Assembly (NCBI GenBank): GCA_028281495.1
Contig: JANQJU010000048.1
Coordinates: 1 to 64,000 of the forward strand
Length of the DNA: 64,000 nucleotides
Origin: SAR324 cluster bacterium
GTDB lineage: Bacteria; SAR324; NAC60-12
Reading direction: 5' to 3'
Below the pieces are notes generated by a model, which saw nothing but the letters and a program-made list of their open reading frames with translations, had not been told where the DNA came from and searched no databases. This document shows positions 35,121 to 44,847 of this stretch, in pieces. The position numbers and the translations under genes were made by a program. Positions within the stretch are counted from its first letter, which is position 1. Each line of letters starts with the position of its first letter.

Positions 35121-38100
35121 CTTTTTGCCTTATTCAGCAGTTTGCTTTTAATGAGGGTTTTTGCCTGTTTTTGAGATTTAGACTTTCTGGGTTCTTTTCC
35201 GGATGATCTCGAACTCCCTTTGGCTAAATTAAAGTTGGCTAAATCAAAGATGGTATGACTGAGGGCGTGGACATTCGGTTGGGCATACATCGTGGTGATG
35301 GAGATATCGACATCGTATCTTTCGATGATTGCATTCAACGCTCTTGTGATGTCAAAAGAGTTGGCTCCGATATCAAAAAAGTTATCGTGGGCGGAAACCT
35401 CTTCAATGCCCAGCACTTCCTGCCAAATTTCCAGCACCGTGGCCGTGATGGATTCCAAATCACTCGATTTTGCTTTACGAGCTGGATTTCGGCTCGGTTG
35501 CAACCCCTTGAGCGCATTTTGCAAGACGGCTCGGCTCCATTGAATCTTCTGGTCCAAATCAATCGGTGACACGACCAACTCCGCTGAATTGGACGACAAC
35601 GCATATTCAAATACAGACATGGCTTCGGGGTTGGTCAGACTGTTGGCAAACAACTCCTCTTCTGACAAACCCAGCCGTTCTTGCCAAAACCGAGCGGAAT
35701 CCAGCGACATCCCCACCTCTCGCCAGTCGGGCCATGCCACTGAAGTCACGTGCATCGTTCCTTGTTGATTTTCGTAGCTGGCAAACGCATCCAAGAACTC
35801 GTTCGCCGCATTGTAGGCGCTTTGCCCATACTTCTGTGAATACACAACATTCCCAATTGAGGAAAACAGCATCATGTATTGGACCCCCATCTGTTGGGCA
35901 TGCTGATGGAGCAACAGCGTTCCTTTTATTTTGGGAGCTAAAATGGATTGTGTTTCATGCAAATCACGTTTCGAGATGGTTCCCAGATAATCTGCAATGC
36001 CCGCCGTATGGATAATGGCATCCACTTTCAGTGAGCTGTGGCGGAGTTCCTTAAAAACGCGGTCCATGTCCTCCTCGTTCGAAACATCACCTCGACAAAT
36101 TTTTATGGAAGCACCTGCTTTTTCGAGGTCGAGCAGTGTTCTGACTTTCTTGACAATCGTTTCATCCCACTCGGCCTCTCCGGCACTTTGCTGGGTCGCG
36201 CTGATATCTTGCTGGGTCGCTTCGGTCTCCGCCTGGGTTGCTCTGGGATGCTCCTGGGTCGCTTTGGTCTCCGCCTGGGTTGCTCTGGGATGCTCCTGGG
36301 TCGTTCTGGGATGCTCCTGGGTCGTTCTGGGATGCTCCTGGGTCGTTCTGGGATCCTGCTGGTTCTCCCCCGCGTCCTGATCGACAATCGTTTGCCAGAC
36401 TTCTTTGGCTGGAAACAGCGACCGATTGACTAAAATCAAATGGCACCGATAGGTTTCAGCAAGGTATTTCGCGATCTCCAACCCAGCCCCTCCCAGGCCT
36501 CCTGTAATCAATACCGTGGAGGATTTGTTGATCCATTGAACCGGATTGGGAGAAGACAAGGTGGGGAGCGTGGGAGAAGACGGGGTAGAAAGCGGTCGGT
36601 GTTTTTTGATCCAACGGTAGTGTCCTCGCAAAGCCACGACTTCGCTCTGAGGCGGTATGTTGATTTCTTGCAGAAGCTTGTTTTGCATCACCTCGGTATG
36701 ACTACCGGTACTGTCGATATCGACGTATTTGGATCGAAGGAACGAGGATTCCAAAGGGATGATTTTTGTGTAGCCCAAGCAGGATGCAAAATGCGGATTG
36801 AAAGAATCGGCTCCCATCACATCAAACGTATTGAAGCCAATCACAATGATATCGATCCTCGTGTTGGGATACGTATTTTCAATCCATCGCGTGAGTCGGC
36901 AAAGATTGAAATAGTCTAAGCTATCAGCGGGGTTCTCGGATTCCGAGAGAAAATAAAGCACCTTGTTGAATTCAAAATTTTGTTGCTTCAACTGCTCCCA
37001 AAAATCACCCCAAGCGGCTTCTTGTGCACGTTCTGCAACCTTGCCGTAATGCACCTGCATCGCATTAGTCCGTCTGGAGAAGGCTTCCAATTTTTTGTCC
37101 GTCAAAAAGTTGGCGTGTTTTGAAAAAACTAAAATCCGCTCCAAAGGCTCTGGTTCTTGGGTTTCGAAGGCAGCGCGTTCCCAAGTGGGTTCGTAAAACC
37201 ACTGCGCCACGTGTGGACTACGCTCCAACCGCCCGCTTGCTTGGATTTGGTGAGGGTCGGGGATTTCGTTGATGGATGTAGGTAACGCGGTTGCCTCGGT
37301 CTTGAGGGGGTCGGGGGTCTCGGTTTTTACGGATGTGGGTAATGCGTGGGCCTCGGTCTTGAGAGGGTCGGGAGTCTCGGTTTTTGCGGATGTGGGTAAC
37401 GCGGGTATTTCATACTTTTTGTGAATAAACGGCGTTGCCGGAAGCCGAAAGGTTTTGCCGGTTTGGAGATACTCGACCCCGCTGATATTTTTGCCATAAC
37501 GCCAGAGGGTGCCGAGACAACGTAACAACGATTCCATTGGATTTTGTAATTCTTGGGCACCCGAAATCAGATTGAGCACCAACGATTTTGGAGCAATTGC
37601 CTTCACCAACGTTCCCAACGTTCTTCCTGGCCCCACTTCGATAAAAATCACGGGGCCTTCTTTTATGATGGTTTCGATTCCTTGTTTAAAATGGACGGGT
37701 TGGCGCAACTGATCGGCCCAGTAACGAGGCGAATACTCATCCAATTTCCACGTTCCTGAAAGATTGGAAATCGTCGGGAGTTGGGCCTTTTGAAAACGAA
37801 AATGGGAGATCTCCTGAAAAAATTCTGTGCTGGCGCGATCCATCAAGCTGGAGTGAAAGGCATGCGAGGTATGGAGGATGCGGCAAGGCATGTTCTGAGT
37901 TTCCAACACTTGCGCGAGAGCCTCAATATCGGGCCGTGCTCCTGATATGACCGTGTAGTGAGCGGCATTGATTGCTGCAAGAGATAAGCGGTCATTCATA
38001 TACGGAACAATGTGCTCAAACGCCGCCTTCACACTCAGCATGGCACCTCGCGGAGCCTGGGACATGATCCTTCCTCGTTTGGTGACGAGTTCGATTCCCT

Positions 38101-41100
38101 CTTCAAACGTAAACACGCCACTGAGACAAGCAGATGCGTATTCGCCAATACTGTGACCGACGGAGGCATGGGGCTTCACCCCCCAGCTCATCAGCGTTTG
38201 GGCCAATGCATACTCGAAGATGAACAGAAGCGGTTGGAGCGTTTCTGTTTCTTTAATCGAATGGCTAGAAGGTCCGTTGGAAGGATGCCCCTCTGAAAAT
38301 AGATGCCCCTCTGAAAATAGAATGGAGTAGAGGTCGATTTGGGTGAGATTTTTATAAATTTGGATCCCCGCATCCACACCGTCTTTGAAAGCAGGCAGAT
38401 TCTGATACAGCGCTTTGCCCATATCGACGTACTGACTGCCCTGCCCTGGAAACATAAAAATGAGGCGGGGGTCGGGTCCTAAGTCCTTCAATGGGGATGA
38501 CTCGAAGCTCACCTGTTCCTGTTGAAATTCCGAGACCTCGGTTGCAATCGCAAACGCTCGATGTTGGAGGTGGGATCGCTTGAACAGCAACGTGTAGGCA
38601 ACATCCTCTAACGGCACACGGGGATGTGCCAACACATGCTTTCTCAGGTCAGCCTGCATGCGATCCAGCCGTTGTGGAGATTTGGCGGATGTTACCAAAA
38701 GTCGAGGCGTCTTTTCCGAAGAGGCCGCGTCTGTACCTCTCTGTCTTGGGGGAGGATTTTCCAAAACAATATGCGCATTGGCCCCTCCCATTCCAAACGA
38801 ACTCACGCCCACACGTAATTCTTCCTCAGTTGAAACATCAATCGCCTCTTGATTGATGTAAAAGGGAGAATTTTCGATGTCAAAAGCCTCGTTGATTGCG
38901 CGGAATCCCACCATCGGAGGCAGCTTCTTGTGATAGGCCACCAAGGCGGCTTTCATCACCCCGGCAATTCCGGCGGCAGCATCGAGATGACCAATGTTGG
39001 ATTTGACCGAACCTAAGGCACAAAAATTTTTCCCGGGAGCCGCTGCAAATGCTTGCTGGAGTGCCTCCAGTTCGTTGATATCTCCAATCTCAGTCGCTGT
39101 CCCATGCGTTTCGATGTATCGGATAGATTGACTAGGAGCGTTGGCCTTGGTCAACGCGGCCTGAATGACCGCAGCTTGCCCTGAAATATTGGGTGCAGTG
39201 AAACCCATCTTGAGCGAACCGTCGTTATTGGCGGCTGATCCCTTGATCACGGCAAAAATGAGATCGTTGTCTGCCTGTGCCAACGACAATCGTTTGAGCA
39301 CCACCACCCCACAACCATTTCCAGCCACGGTTCCCGAAGCGTCTTTGTCAAAGGTTCGACAAAAGCCATCTGCGGATCGGATCATCCCTGCTTGATAGAC
39401 ATAACCAGAAACCAAAGGATAAGTGAGGCTCACTCCCCCCGCCAACGCGACTTCACATTCCCCTGCTTGAATCGCTTGCGTGGCCAAATGGACCGCAGAG
39501 GCTGAAGTGGAACATCCGGTTTGCACCGTCATGCTTGGCCCTTTGAGGTTCAATTTGTAAGACAGCCTATTGCTAAAAAAATCTTTTTCATTCAGCAGCA
39601 TCAAATTGAATTCATCCAACGAGCCTTCCGATATCGCTCCCACGCGTTTGAGCCAATGGAAATTCGGAGAAGCTCCCACAAACACTCCCACCCGGTGGGC
39701 TTCGTTTGCTAAGCTACCGGAAGATTCCAAGGCTTCTTGAGCACATTCGTGGAGAATCCGTAACTGGGGATCCATCTGGCGGGCTTCCCCCGGAGAATAT
39801 TCAAAGAGTTCCGCGTCAAACAGTTCGGCATCTTCGACAATTCCCTTGGCAGGCACATAGTGCTTGCTGTGAACCAACTCAGGATCCACTCCTGCTTGAA
39901 TGAGCTGTTCCGGTTCCAAAAAACTGATGCAGTTTGCTCCCTGGAGTATATTGCTCCAAAATTGATCTGGATCCTTTGCCTTTGGGAATCGACACGCCAT
40001 GCCGATCACAGCGACCGCTTCTTGCACAGCCTCCGACGGGACAGCGTTTGTAGCCGACTCGCCTTCTCGAACAACGCTTGTAGTCGATTTGATTTCTCCG
40101 AATTCAATACGAGATTGCTGTGACTCCTGCTTGGAGAAAAGGGCCTCCTGCTTGGAAAAGAGGGCTTCTGCCAAGGAATGCACGGTGGGGAATTTCAATA
40201 AATCCCCCATGGTGATATCGGGTTGCAGGGTCGATTTGAGTTTGGCTAAAATCCGGATGAGCTTCAAAGAATCTCCACCCGCTTCAAAAAAGTTTTGATC
40301 GGTCGCAATCTCGGATCGTCCGATACTTTCTTGCCAAATTTGAAGAATCCGATGGGTCAGTTCTTGTTTTGCTTTGGCTCCGTGAGCTTCTGGTTTGAAA
40401 GGTGCTTGGTCTCGTCGATCTTCTTCAACCCAACGGGAGTCGAGGTGTCGTAATTTTTTGCGATCCAGTTTGCCATTTTTCGTTTTGGGCAAAACATCCA
40501 TCGGTCGCAACACAGAGGGGATGTAGGAATCGGGCAAGGCTTGGCTCAGATGCACACGGATGGCTTGGACCGAGAGTTCCCGATCCGCCACAAAAAAGGC
40601 CGCTAGATAGGTATCACCCTGCTGGTCCTGATTCGCGACAACAGCCGCCTCGTGAATGTTCGTGTGTTGCACGAGCCGATTTTCGATTTCTCCAGGCTCA
40701 ATGCGGTGCCCTCGGATTTTTACCTGATGGTCGATGCGGCCCAGGTATTCGATCACGCCATTTTTTCTCCAACGTGCCAAATCTCCCGTGAGATACAGCT
40801 TTGCATTCGCTTCAAAGGGGTGATCAATGAACCGTTTTTCTGTCTCCACAGGGTTGTTCAAGTAGCCTTTTGCCAGTCCTTCCCCACTGATACCAAGTTG
40901 TCCTGGTGCTCCAACCGGCAAGACTTCCAAATTATCGGATAGGATATAAATTTTTGTATTATCAATCGGGTGACCGATTGGAACAAAATCGAGTTCGGCT
41001 TCTTCCGTACAATCAAAGACCGTCACATCGACCGTGGCTTCCGTGGGACCATATAAATTGATCAATTGTACCGATTCCACCTCTTGGAACACGTTTCTGA

Positions 41101-43309
41101 ACTTAGCGACTTGTTTGGTCGTCAGTGCCTCTCCACTGGTGAACACGTGCTGCAAGCTGCCCAGTTTTTGGGTTTCTCCCATCGTCTCCACATAGTCCAA
41201 GAAGGCCTGAAACATGGAAGGGACGAAATGAATCGTGGTCACTTGGAAACGATCAATGGTGTCAACAATGACTGTTGGATTGCCTTCTTGATTTGCCGGA
41301 AGCAGGCATACCGAGGATCCAGAAAACGTCCACCAAAACAGCTCCCAAACCGACACATCAAAAAAGAACGGAGTTTTCTGGAGGATGACGCTCGCTTCGG
41401 TGAGCAAAAATGCTTTTTGCATCCAGTGCAGTCGATTGACCACGGATCGATGTTTGATCATCACCCCTTTGGGCTCCCCAGTCGATCCGGAGGTGTAAAT
41501 CACATAAGCCAGATCGTCGATCCGGTTCACATTCGGCAAGTTCTCAGTCCTCCCCTGCGTCGCTGCTTCTTCCAAGCCAGTCGTTGGGCAATACGGCTGG
41601 AGTCGTTCAATTTGATCCGCATCCGCAACCACCGAATGCAGGCCACTGTTGCGGATGAGGTATTCCATCCTTTGGTTGGGCAATTGGGGCGACAGAGGAA
41701 GGTACGCCCCTCCCGCTTTCAGAATTGCATAAATGCCCACCATCATGTGGATGGATCGTTCACAACACAAACCTACAATGGAGTTTGCTTTGACGCCTTG
41801 TTCCCGCAACCGCCATGCCAGCCGATTTGATCGCCGATTCAACTCTTGGTAGGTCAAACTTTCATCGCCGGATCGCAGGGCCACTTGATGAGGAATCCGT
41901 TCGGCTTGCTTTTCCAGGAAGGAATGGAGGGTCGTGTAGGGGAATTTTGCGTGGGTTTCATTGAATCGTGCCAAGAGATTTTCGTTTCGGTCCCACCCGG
42001 AAATTTCCGACCATTTTTGAGCTTTGTGGGTCACCATATCTGTCAGCGCCAGCTCAAAATTCCGGAGTAGGTTCTCTCCATAACCGGCTAAAAATTGGTT
42101 CTCATCATAGATGAGGGAACACTTGAAGTTCTCAAACATCTCGATGATCAGCGTGATGCCATAGTGACTTTGTTCATGGCTTTGGTAATTTTTGATGTGC
42201 AAGCCGTTCGAGGAACTTGCCGTGTTGAATAGATTGAGATCCAAAGGATAGTTCTCAACCACCACCAGGGTGTCAAACAGGTTGGTCACGTCGGGGATGA
42301 CTTTTTGGATTTCCGCTAAAGGAGTGAGTTCATAATCGGTTCGGGTGTGCAAATGATCTTTCAAACCCTCCAATAACTCGGATAGGGTGGAATCGGTTTC
42401 GGATTGAATCCTCAGCGGTAGCGAATTGATATACAATCCGGTGGATCGCTGTTCTTCCACAGAATTTCGCCCCGACACGGTGGTGCCGATGAGCACATCT
42501 CGACAGTTGTTATATTTTTGAACCGTGATGCCCCACGCTAAATAAATCACCGCAGCAGCCGTGGTTTGATGTTGCACTGCAAACTCTTTGATCGCCACGG
42601 TCGTTTCTGGTGAGAAGTGGCGGGGGAAGACAAGAGGTTCTCGAACCGTTCCGCGGGTGGAGGCTGTTTTTAAAGAGAAAACCGGGTTTTCTTTCATGCC
42701 TTCTAGATAGTCGGCCCAATAGCTCCGGTGCTGGTCCACGTCGATTGATTTACATTTCTTAATGAACCCTTTGAGTGAGGGAGATTTTTTCAAATGAGGC
42801 ACTTCACCTTGGCTCAAACGGGCATATGCCTCAAAAAAATCACTGACAATAATAGAGGTGCTCCATCCATCATACAAAATGTGGTGGTGCGAGAGGATCA
42901 TTTGGTAGAACACCTCGCCAGTTCGAATGAGATGGATTTGAAACGGAACACCATCCAATTCGAGATCCGTGTTGACAATGTGTTCTTTCAGCGCGGCCGC
43001 TTTTTCGGAGGCATTCTGGCAATCATGAATGTGAATGGGTGGGCGATGTGCTTTCAACACGATTTGAACAGGGCTGGAGATGTTTTCCCACTTGATACAC
43101 GTTCTTAACACATCATGGGCCGCGACCGTGGCTTCCCAAGCCTGTTGAAAACAAGCGACATCCAACCGACCTTCGAGTTCCATTTCGAGATGGACACGAT
43201 AGGCCCGTTTATTCTCATCTTGGAGCGAGTGATATAAGATGCCTTCTTGTAAGGGCGTGAGGGCTAAAATGTCGTTGACGTTGCTTTTGGAAATTTGAAA
43301 TGGGGCCAT
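35117..43309 (-). CDS. NRPS-PKS hybrid: C-A(Ser)-PCP-KS-AT(malonyl)-KR-ACP
   Basis: 2730 residues. ATG at 43309 shares 1 nt with the stop of the upstream A-domain gene. Domains: C (HHHILYDGW near 143), A (YTSGSTGEPKG near 609), PCP (AGGDSLKLI near 1010), KS ~1098-1525 (TGCSTSASAVH), AT (GHSIGEY near 1718, SHAFHSS near 1815, the malonyl-type HAFH motif), KR (GGLGGAG near 2272, SAYNAANEF near 2500), ACP (IGANSFDI near 2650). The A-domain code DVWHFSLVDK is an exact Ser code. It should condense Ser onto N-acyl-D-Asn and extend once with malonyl-CoA, giving a reduced hydroxy intermediate. A 168-bp repeat array interrupts the KR region, and three more duplications lie in linkers or loops. Confidence 0.94.
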   Translation of the reverse strand: MAPFQISKSNVNDILALTPLQEGILYHSLQDENKRAYRVHLEMELEGRLDVACFQQAWEATVAAHDVLRTCIKWENISSPVQIVLKAHRPPIHIHDCQNASEKAAALKEHIVNTDLELDGVPFQIHLIRTGEVFYQMILSHHHILYDGWSTSIIVSDFFEAYARLSQGEVPHLKKSPSLKGFIKKCKSIDVDQHRSYWADYLEGMKENPVFSLKTASTRGTVREPLVFPRHFSPETTVAIKEFAVQHQTTAAAVIYLAWGITVQKYNNCRDVLIGTTVSGRNSVEEQRSTGLYINSLPLRIQSETDSTLSELLEGLKDHLHTRTDYELTPLAEIQKVIPDVTNLFDTLVVVENYPLDLNLFNTASSSNGLHIKNYQSHEQSHYGITLIIEMFENFKCSLIYDENQFLAGYGENLLRNFELALTDMVTHKAQKWSEISGWDRNENLLARFNETHAKFPYTTLHSFLEKQAERIPHQVALRSGDESLTYQELNRRSNRLAWRLREQGVKANSIVGLCCERSIHMMVGIYAILKAGGAYLPLSPQLPNQRMEYLIRNSGLHSVVADADQIERLQPYCPTTGLEEAATQGRTENLPNVNRIDDLAYVIYTSGSTGEPKGVMIKHRSVVNRLHWMQKAFLLTEASVILQKTPFFFDVSVWELFWWTFSGSSVCLLPANQEGNPTVIVDTIDRFQVTTIHFVPSMFQAFLDYVETMGETQKLGSLQHVFTSGEALTTKQVAKFRNVFQEVESVQLINLYGPTEATVDVTVFDCTEEAELDFVPIGHPIDNTKIYILSDNLEVLPVGAPGQLGISGEGLAKGYLNNPVETEKRFIDHPFEANAKLYLTGDLARWRKNGVIEYLGRIDHQVKIRGHRIEPGEIENRLVQHTNIHEAAVVANQDQQGDTYLAAFFVADRELSVQAIRVHLSQALPDSYIPSVLRPMDVLPKTKNGKLDRKKLRHLDSRWVEEDRRDQAPFKPEAHGAKAKQELTHRILQIWQESIGRSEIATDQNFFEAGGDSLKLIRILAKLKSTLQPDITMGDLLKFPTVHSLAEALFSKQEALFSKQESQQSRIEFGEIKSTTSVVREGESATNAVPSEAVQEAVAVIGMACRFPKAKDPDQFWSNILQGANCISFLEPEQLIQAGVDPELVHSKHYVPAKGIVEDAELFDAELFEYSPGEARQMDPQLRILHECAQEALESSGSLANEAHRVGVFVGASPNFHWLKRVGAISEGSLDEFNLMLLNEKDFFSNRLSYKLNLKGPSMTVQTGCSTSASAVHLATQAIQAGECEVALAGGVSLTYPLVSGYVYQAGMIRSADGFCRTFDKDASGTVAGNGCGVVVLKRLSLAQADNDLIFAVIKGSAANNDGSLKMGFTAPNISGQAAVIQAALTKANAPSQSIRYIETHGTATEIGDINELEALQQAFAAAPGKNFCALGSVKSNIGHLDAAAGIAGVMKAALVAYHKKLPPMVGFRAINEAFDIENSPFYINQEAIDVSTEEELRVGVSSFGMGGANAHIVLENPPPRQRGTDAASSEKTPRLLVTSAKSPQRLDRMQADLRKHVLAHPRVPLEDVAYTLLFKRSHLQHRAFAIATEVSEFQQEQVSFESSPLKDLGPDPRLIFMFPGQGSQYVDMGKALYQNLPAFKDGVDAGIQIYKNLTQIDLYSILFSEGHLFSEGHPSNGPSSHSIKETETLQPLLFIFEYALAQTLMSWGVKPHASVGHSIGEYASACLSGVFTFEEGIELVTKRGRIMSQAPRGAMLSVKAAFEHIVPYMNDRLSLAAINAAHYTVISGARPDIEALAQVLETQNMPCRILHTSHAFHSSLMDRASTEFFQEISHFRFQKAQLPTISNLSGTWKLDEYSPRYWADQLRQPVHFKQGIETIIKEGPVIFIEVGPGRTLGTLVKAIAPKSLVLNLISGAQELQNPMESLLRCLGTLWRYGKNISGVEYLQTGKTFRLPATPFIHKKYEIPALPTSAKTETPDPLKTEAHALPTSVKTETPDPLKTEATALPTSINEIPDPHQIQASGRLERSPHVAQWFYEPTWERAAFETQEPEPLERILVFSKHANFLTDKKLEAFSRRTNAMQVHYGKVAERAQEAAWGDFWEQLKQQNFEFNKVLYFLSESENPADSLDYFNLCRLTRWIENTYPNTRIDIIVIGFNTFDVMGADSFNPHFASCLGYTKIIPLESSFLRSKYVDIDSTGSHTEVMQNKLLQEINIPPQSEVVALRGHYRWIKKHRPLSTPSSPTLPTLSSPNPVQWINKSSTVLITGGLGGAGLEIAKYLAETYRCHLILVNRSLFPAKEVWQTIVDQDAGENQQDPRTTQEHPRTTQEHPRTTQEHPRATQAETKATQEHPRATQAETEATQQDISATQQSAGEAEWDETIVKKVRTLLDLEKAGASIKICRGDVSNEEDMDRVFKELRHSSLKVDAIIHTAGIADYLGTISKRDLHETQSILAPKIKGTLLLHQHAQQMGVQYMMLFSSIGNVVYSQKYGQSAYNAANEFLDAFASYENQQGTMHVTSVAWPDWREVGMSLDSARFWQERLGLSEEELFANSLTNPEAMSVFEYALSSNSAELVVSPIDLDQKIQWSRAVLQNALKGLQPSRNPARKAKSSDLESITATVLEIWQEVLGIEEVSAHDNFFDIGANSFDITRALNAIIERYDVDISITTMYAQPNVHALSHTIFDLANFNLAKGSSRSSGKEPRKSKSQKQAKTLIKSKLLNKAKR
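36188..36355. repeat. 21-bp tandem array (8 units) inside the KR region
   Basis: Eight 21-bp units encode heptapeptides of the types HPRTTQE, HPRATQA and ETKATQE, with an alternating higher-order pattern in the later copies. They lie between the first NADPH-binding segment and the catalytic Tyr segment of the ketoreductase, in what should be a surface loop. The ORF stays open throughout. Confidence 0.93.
37232..37402. repeat. 57-bp tandem repeat (3 units) in AT-KR linker
   Basis: Two well-conserved copies and one diverged copy of a 19-residue unit (ALPTSxKTETPDPLKTEAx) lie after the AT domain and before the KR region of the NRPS-PKS. Pro/Thr content suggests a flexible linker. Confidence 0.9.
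38284..38319. repeat. 18-bp perfect duplication in AT domain
   Basis: GATGCCCCTCTGAAAATA occurs twice without mismatch, encoding LFSEGH twice upstream of the AT active site (SILFSEGHLFSEGHPS). Perfect identity indicates a recent event. Confidence 0.92.
40124..40165. repeat. 21-bp duplication in PCP-KS linker
   Basis: Two near-identical 21-bp copies encode ALFSKQE twice at the end of the PCP of the NRPS-PKS, before its KS. Confidence 0.88.
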
Positions 43310-44847
43310 CAGTCAATCTCCATCTCAAGCAGAGATTTCTGGTCCAACTTTCCACTAAACAAGGTGGGCAGTTTGGGTAGAGCCACAATTTTCCGAGGCA
43401 TCATGTAGTCGGGTAAAAATACGGCGAGTACGGCTTTTAAGCAGGTCTCATCGAATCCGTTTTTAAAACAAACAAACGCCACGATGTAGCTGTTGATGGT
43501 GGATTTGTTTTTCAGCAGAACGCAGCATTGATCCACCATATTGGACTTATAAATTTGACCTTCGATTTCCCCCAGTTCGATCCGCATCCCTCGGATTTTT
43601 ATTTGATCATCATTTCTTCCGATATAATGAATCATCCCATTTTCTAAAACCTCGACGATATCACCCGTCTGATACAGCCGTTCCTGCAGGGTGGAATGAT
43701 GGATGAATTTCTCCTCGGTCAATAGTTTGTTGTTGATGTACCCTCTGGCTAAGCCAATTCCTGCCAAGCACAGCTCCCCTTTTTCCCCATCTCCAACTAC
43801 GGTTTGATTCTCATCCAAAACATAGGTTCGGATGTTCTCAATGGGTCTGCCAATCGGAATCACCGATAGATCCACCGACTTCGGACAGTCGAAAAACGTC
43901 ACATCGATTGCTGCTTCTGTGGGTCCGTATAGGTTGGTAATTTCTGTTCCATTCGAACGGCAGAGCGTTGTGTTGAATTTTTCGAGGAGGTGGGGCGTGA
44001 AGGCTTCTCCACTTAAAAACAATCGTGTGAGGCTTTTTAGTTTTTCATGATCGCTTTCCGCCAAGTATTCCAAGAAAACACTCAGCATCGATGGAATAAA
44101 ATGAGCGACCGTGACCTGATGGTTGGAAATGGTATGGATGATGGCAGGAGGAAAACTTTCTGCTTTTTGAGGCAAGACCACCACCCGTGCTCCCGACAAA
44201 GACCACAGAAAAACTTCCCACAACGAAACGTCAAAGATCAAAGGGGTCTTGTGCAAAAAAACATCGTGTTCGCTGAAATTGTAGTGATTTTGCATCCACC
44301 CAATACGATTGCTCAGCGCTTGATGGTCCACCATTACCCCTTTGGGAGTTCCCGTGGACCCCGATGTATAGATGATATAAGCGAGATCGGTGGGACTCAA
44401 ATCGACATCCGGTTCGGCATCGGAATAGCTTTCTAAAACTGTGAGATCAAAAGAATGGGTTTCAACGTTTGAAAAGTTTTGAAAACGCGTTCGATGATCC
44501 GTGTGGCAAATGAGCAGTTTTGCTTCGCTATTGCTGAGGATGTATTCTACTCGTTGATCGGGAAAATCAGTGGCAACCGGCAGGTACACCCCACCCGCTT
44601 TTAAGATGCCGTAAATAAAGATCAATGCTTCCAAAGAACGATCTTGCCCCAGAGCAACTACATCCCCTCGTTGGATTCTTTTTTCACGTAAGAAATGAGC
44701 GGCTTGATTGGTTTGACGATGGAATTGATCGTATGTCAAAACCACAGAGTCATTCACTACCGCCACATTTCCAGGCGTTCGAATACATGATGTTTTTAAC
44801 GCTTCCACAACAGGCGAGGTGAAGGCGTTATTTTGTAAAGCTTTCAA
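43309..44847 (-). CDS. Free-standing Ser adenylation enzyme (aminomalonyl-ACP pathway)
   Basis: 512 residues, an A domain only: YTSGSTGTPKG, FDVSLWE, NLYGPTEAAIDV, YQTGD, LFSGKLDQKSL. The specificity code DVWHFSLIDK is an exact Ser code. It starts with TTG at 44847, overlapping the acyl-CoA dehydrogenase stop by 4 nt, with GAGGGGG about 8 nt upstream. It corresponds to ZmaJ, which activates Ser and loads it on a dedicated ACP (here 46198-46464) for oxidation to aminomalonyl-ACP. It is adjacent to the dehydrogenase and close to the ACP. Confidence 0.94.
   Translation of the reverse strand: MKALQNNAFTSPVVEALKTSCIRTPGNVAVVNDSVVLTYDQFHRQTNQAAHFLREKRIQRGDVVALGQDRSLEALIFIYGILKAGGVYLPVATDFPDQRVEYILSNSEAKLLICHTDHRTRFQNFSNVETHSFDLTVLESYSDAEPDVDLSPTDLAYIIYTSGSTGTPKGVMVDHQALSNRIGWMQNHYNFSEHDVFLHKTPLIFDVSLWEVFLWSLSGARVVVLPQKAESFPPAIIHTISNHQVTVAHFIPSMLSVFLEYLAESDHEKLKSLTRLFLSGEAFTPHLLEKFNTTLCRSNGTEITNLYGPTEAAIDVTFFDCPKSVDLSVIPIGRPIENIRTYVLDENQTVVGDGEKGELCLAGIGLARGYINNKLLTEEKFIHHSTLQERLYQTGDIVEVLENGMIHYIGRNDDQIKIRGMRIELGEIEGQIYKSNMVDQCCVLLKNKSTINSYIVAFVCFKNGFDETCLKAVLAVFLPDYMMPRKIVALPKLPTLFSGKLDQKSLLEMEID

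Noticed and set aside
36188..36355. Possible CRISPR array
   Set aside because: Units are directly adjacent 21-bp repeats without spacers and they stay in frame within a ketoreductase gene.
41066..41830. Plus-strand open frame of 254 codons
   Set aside because: It is antisense to the Ser-specific A domain of the NRPS-PKS, with no start signal and no motif.
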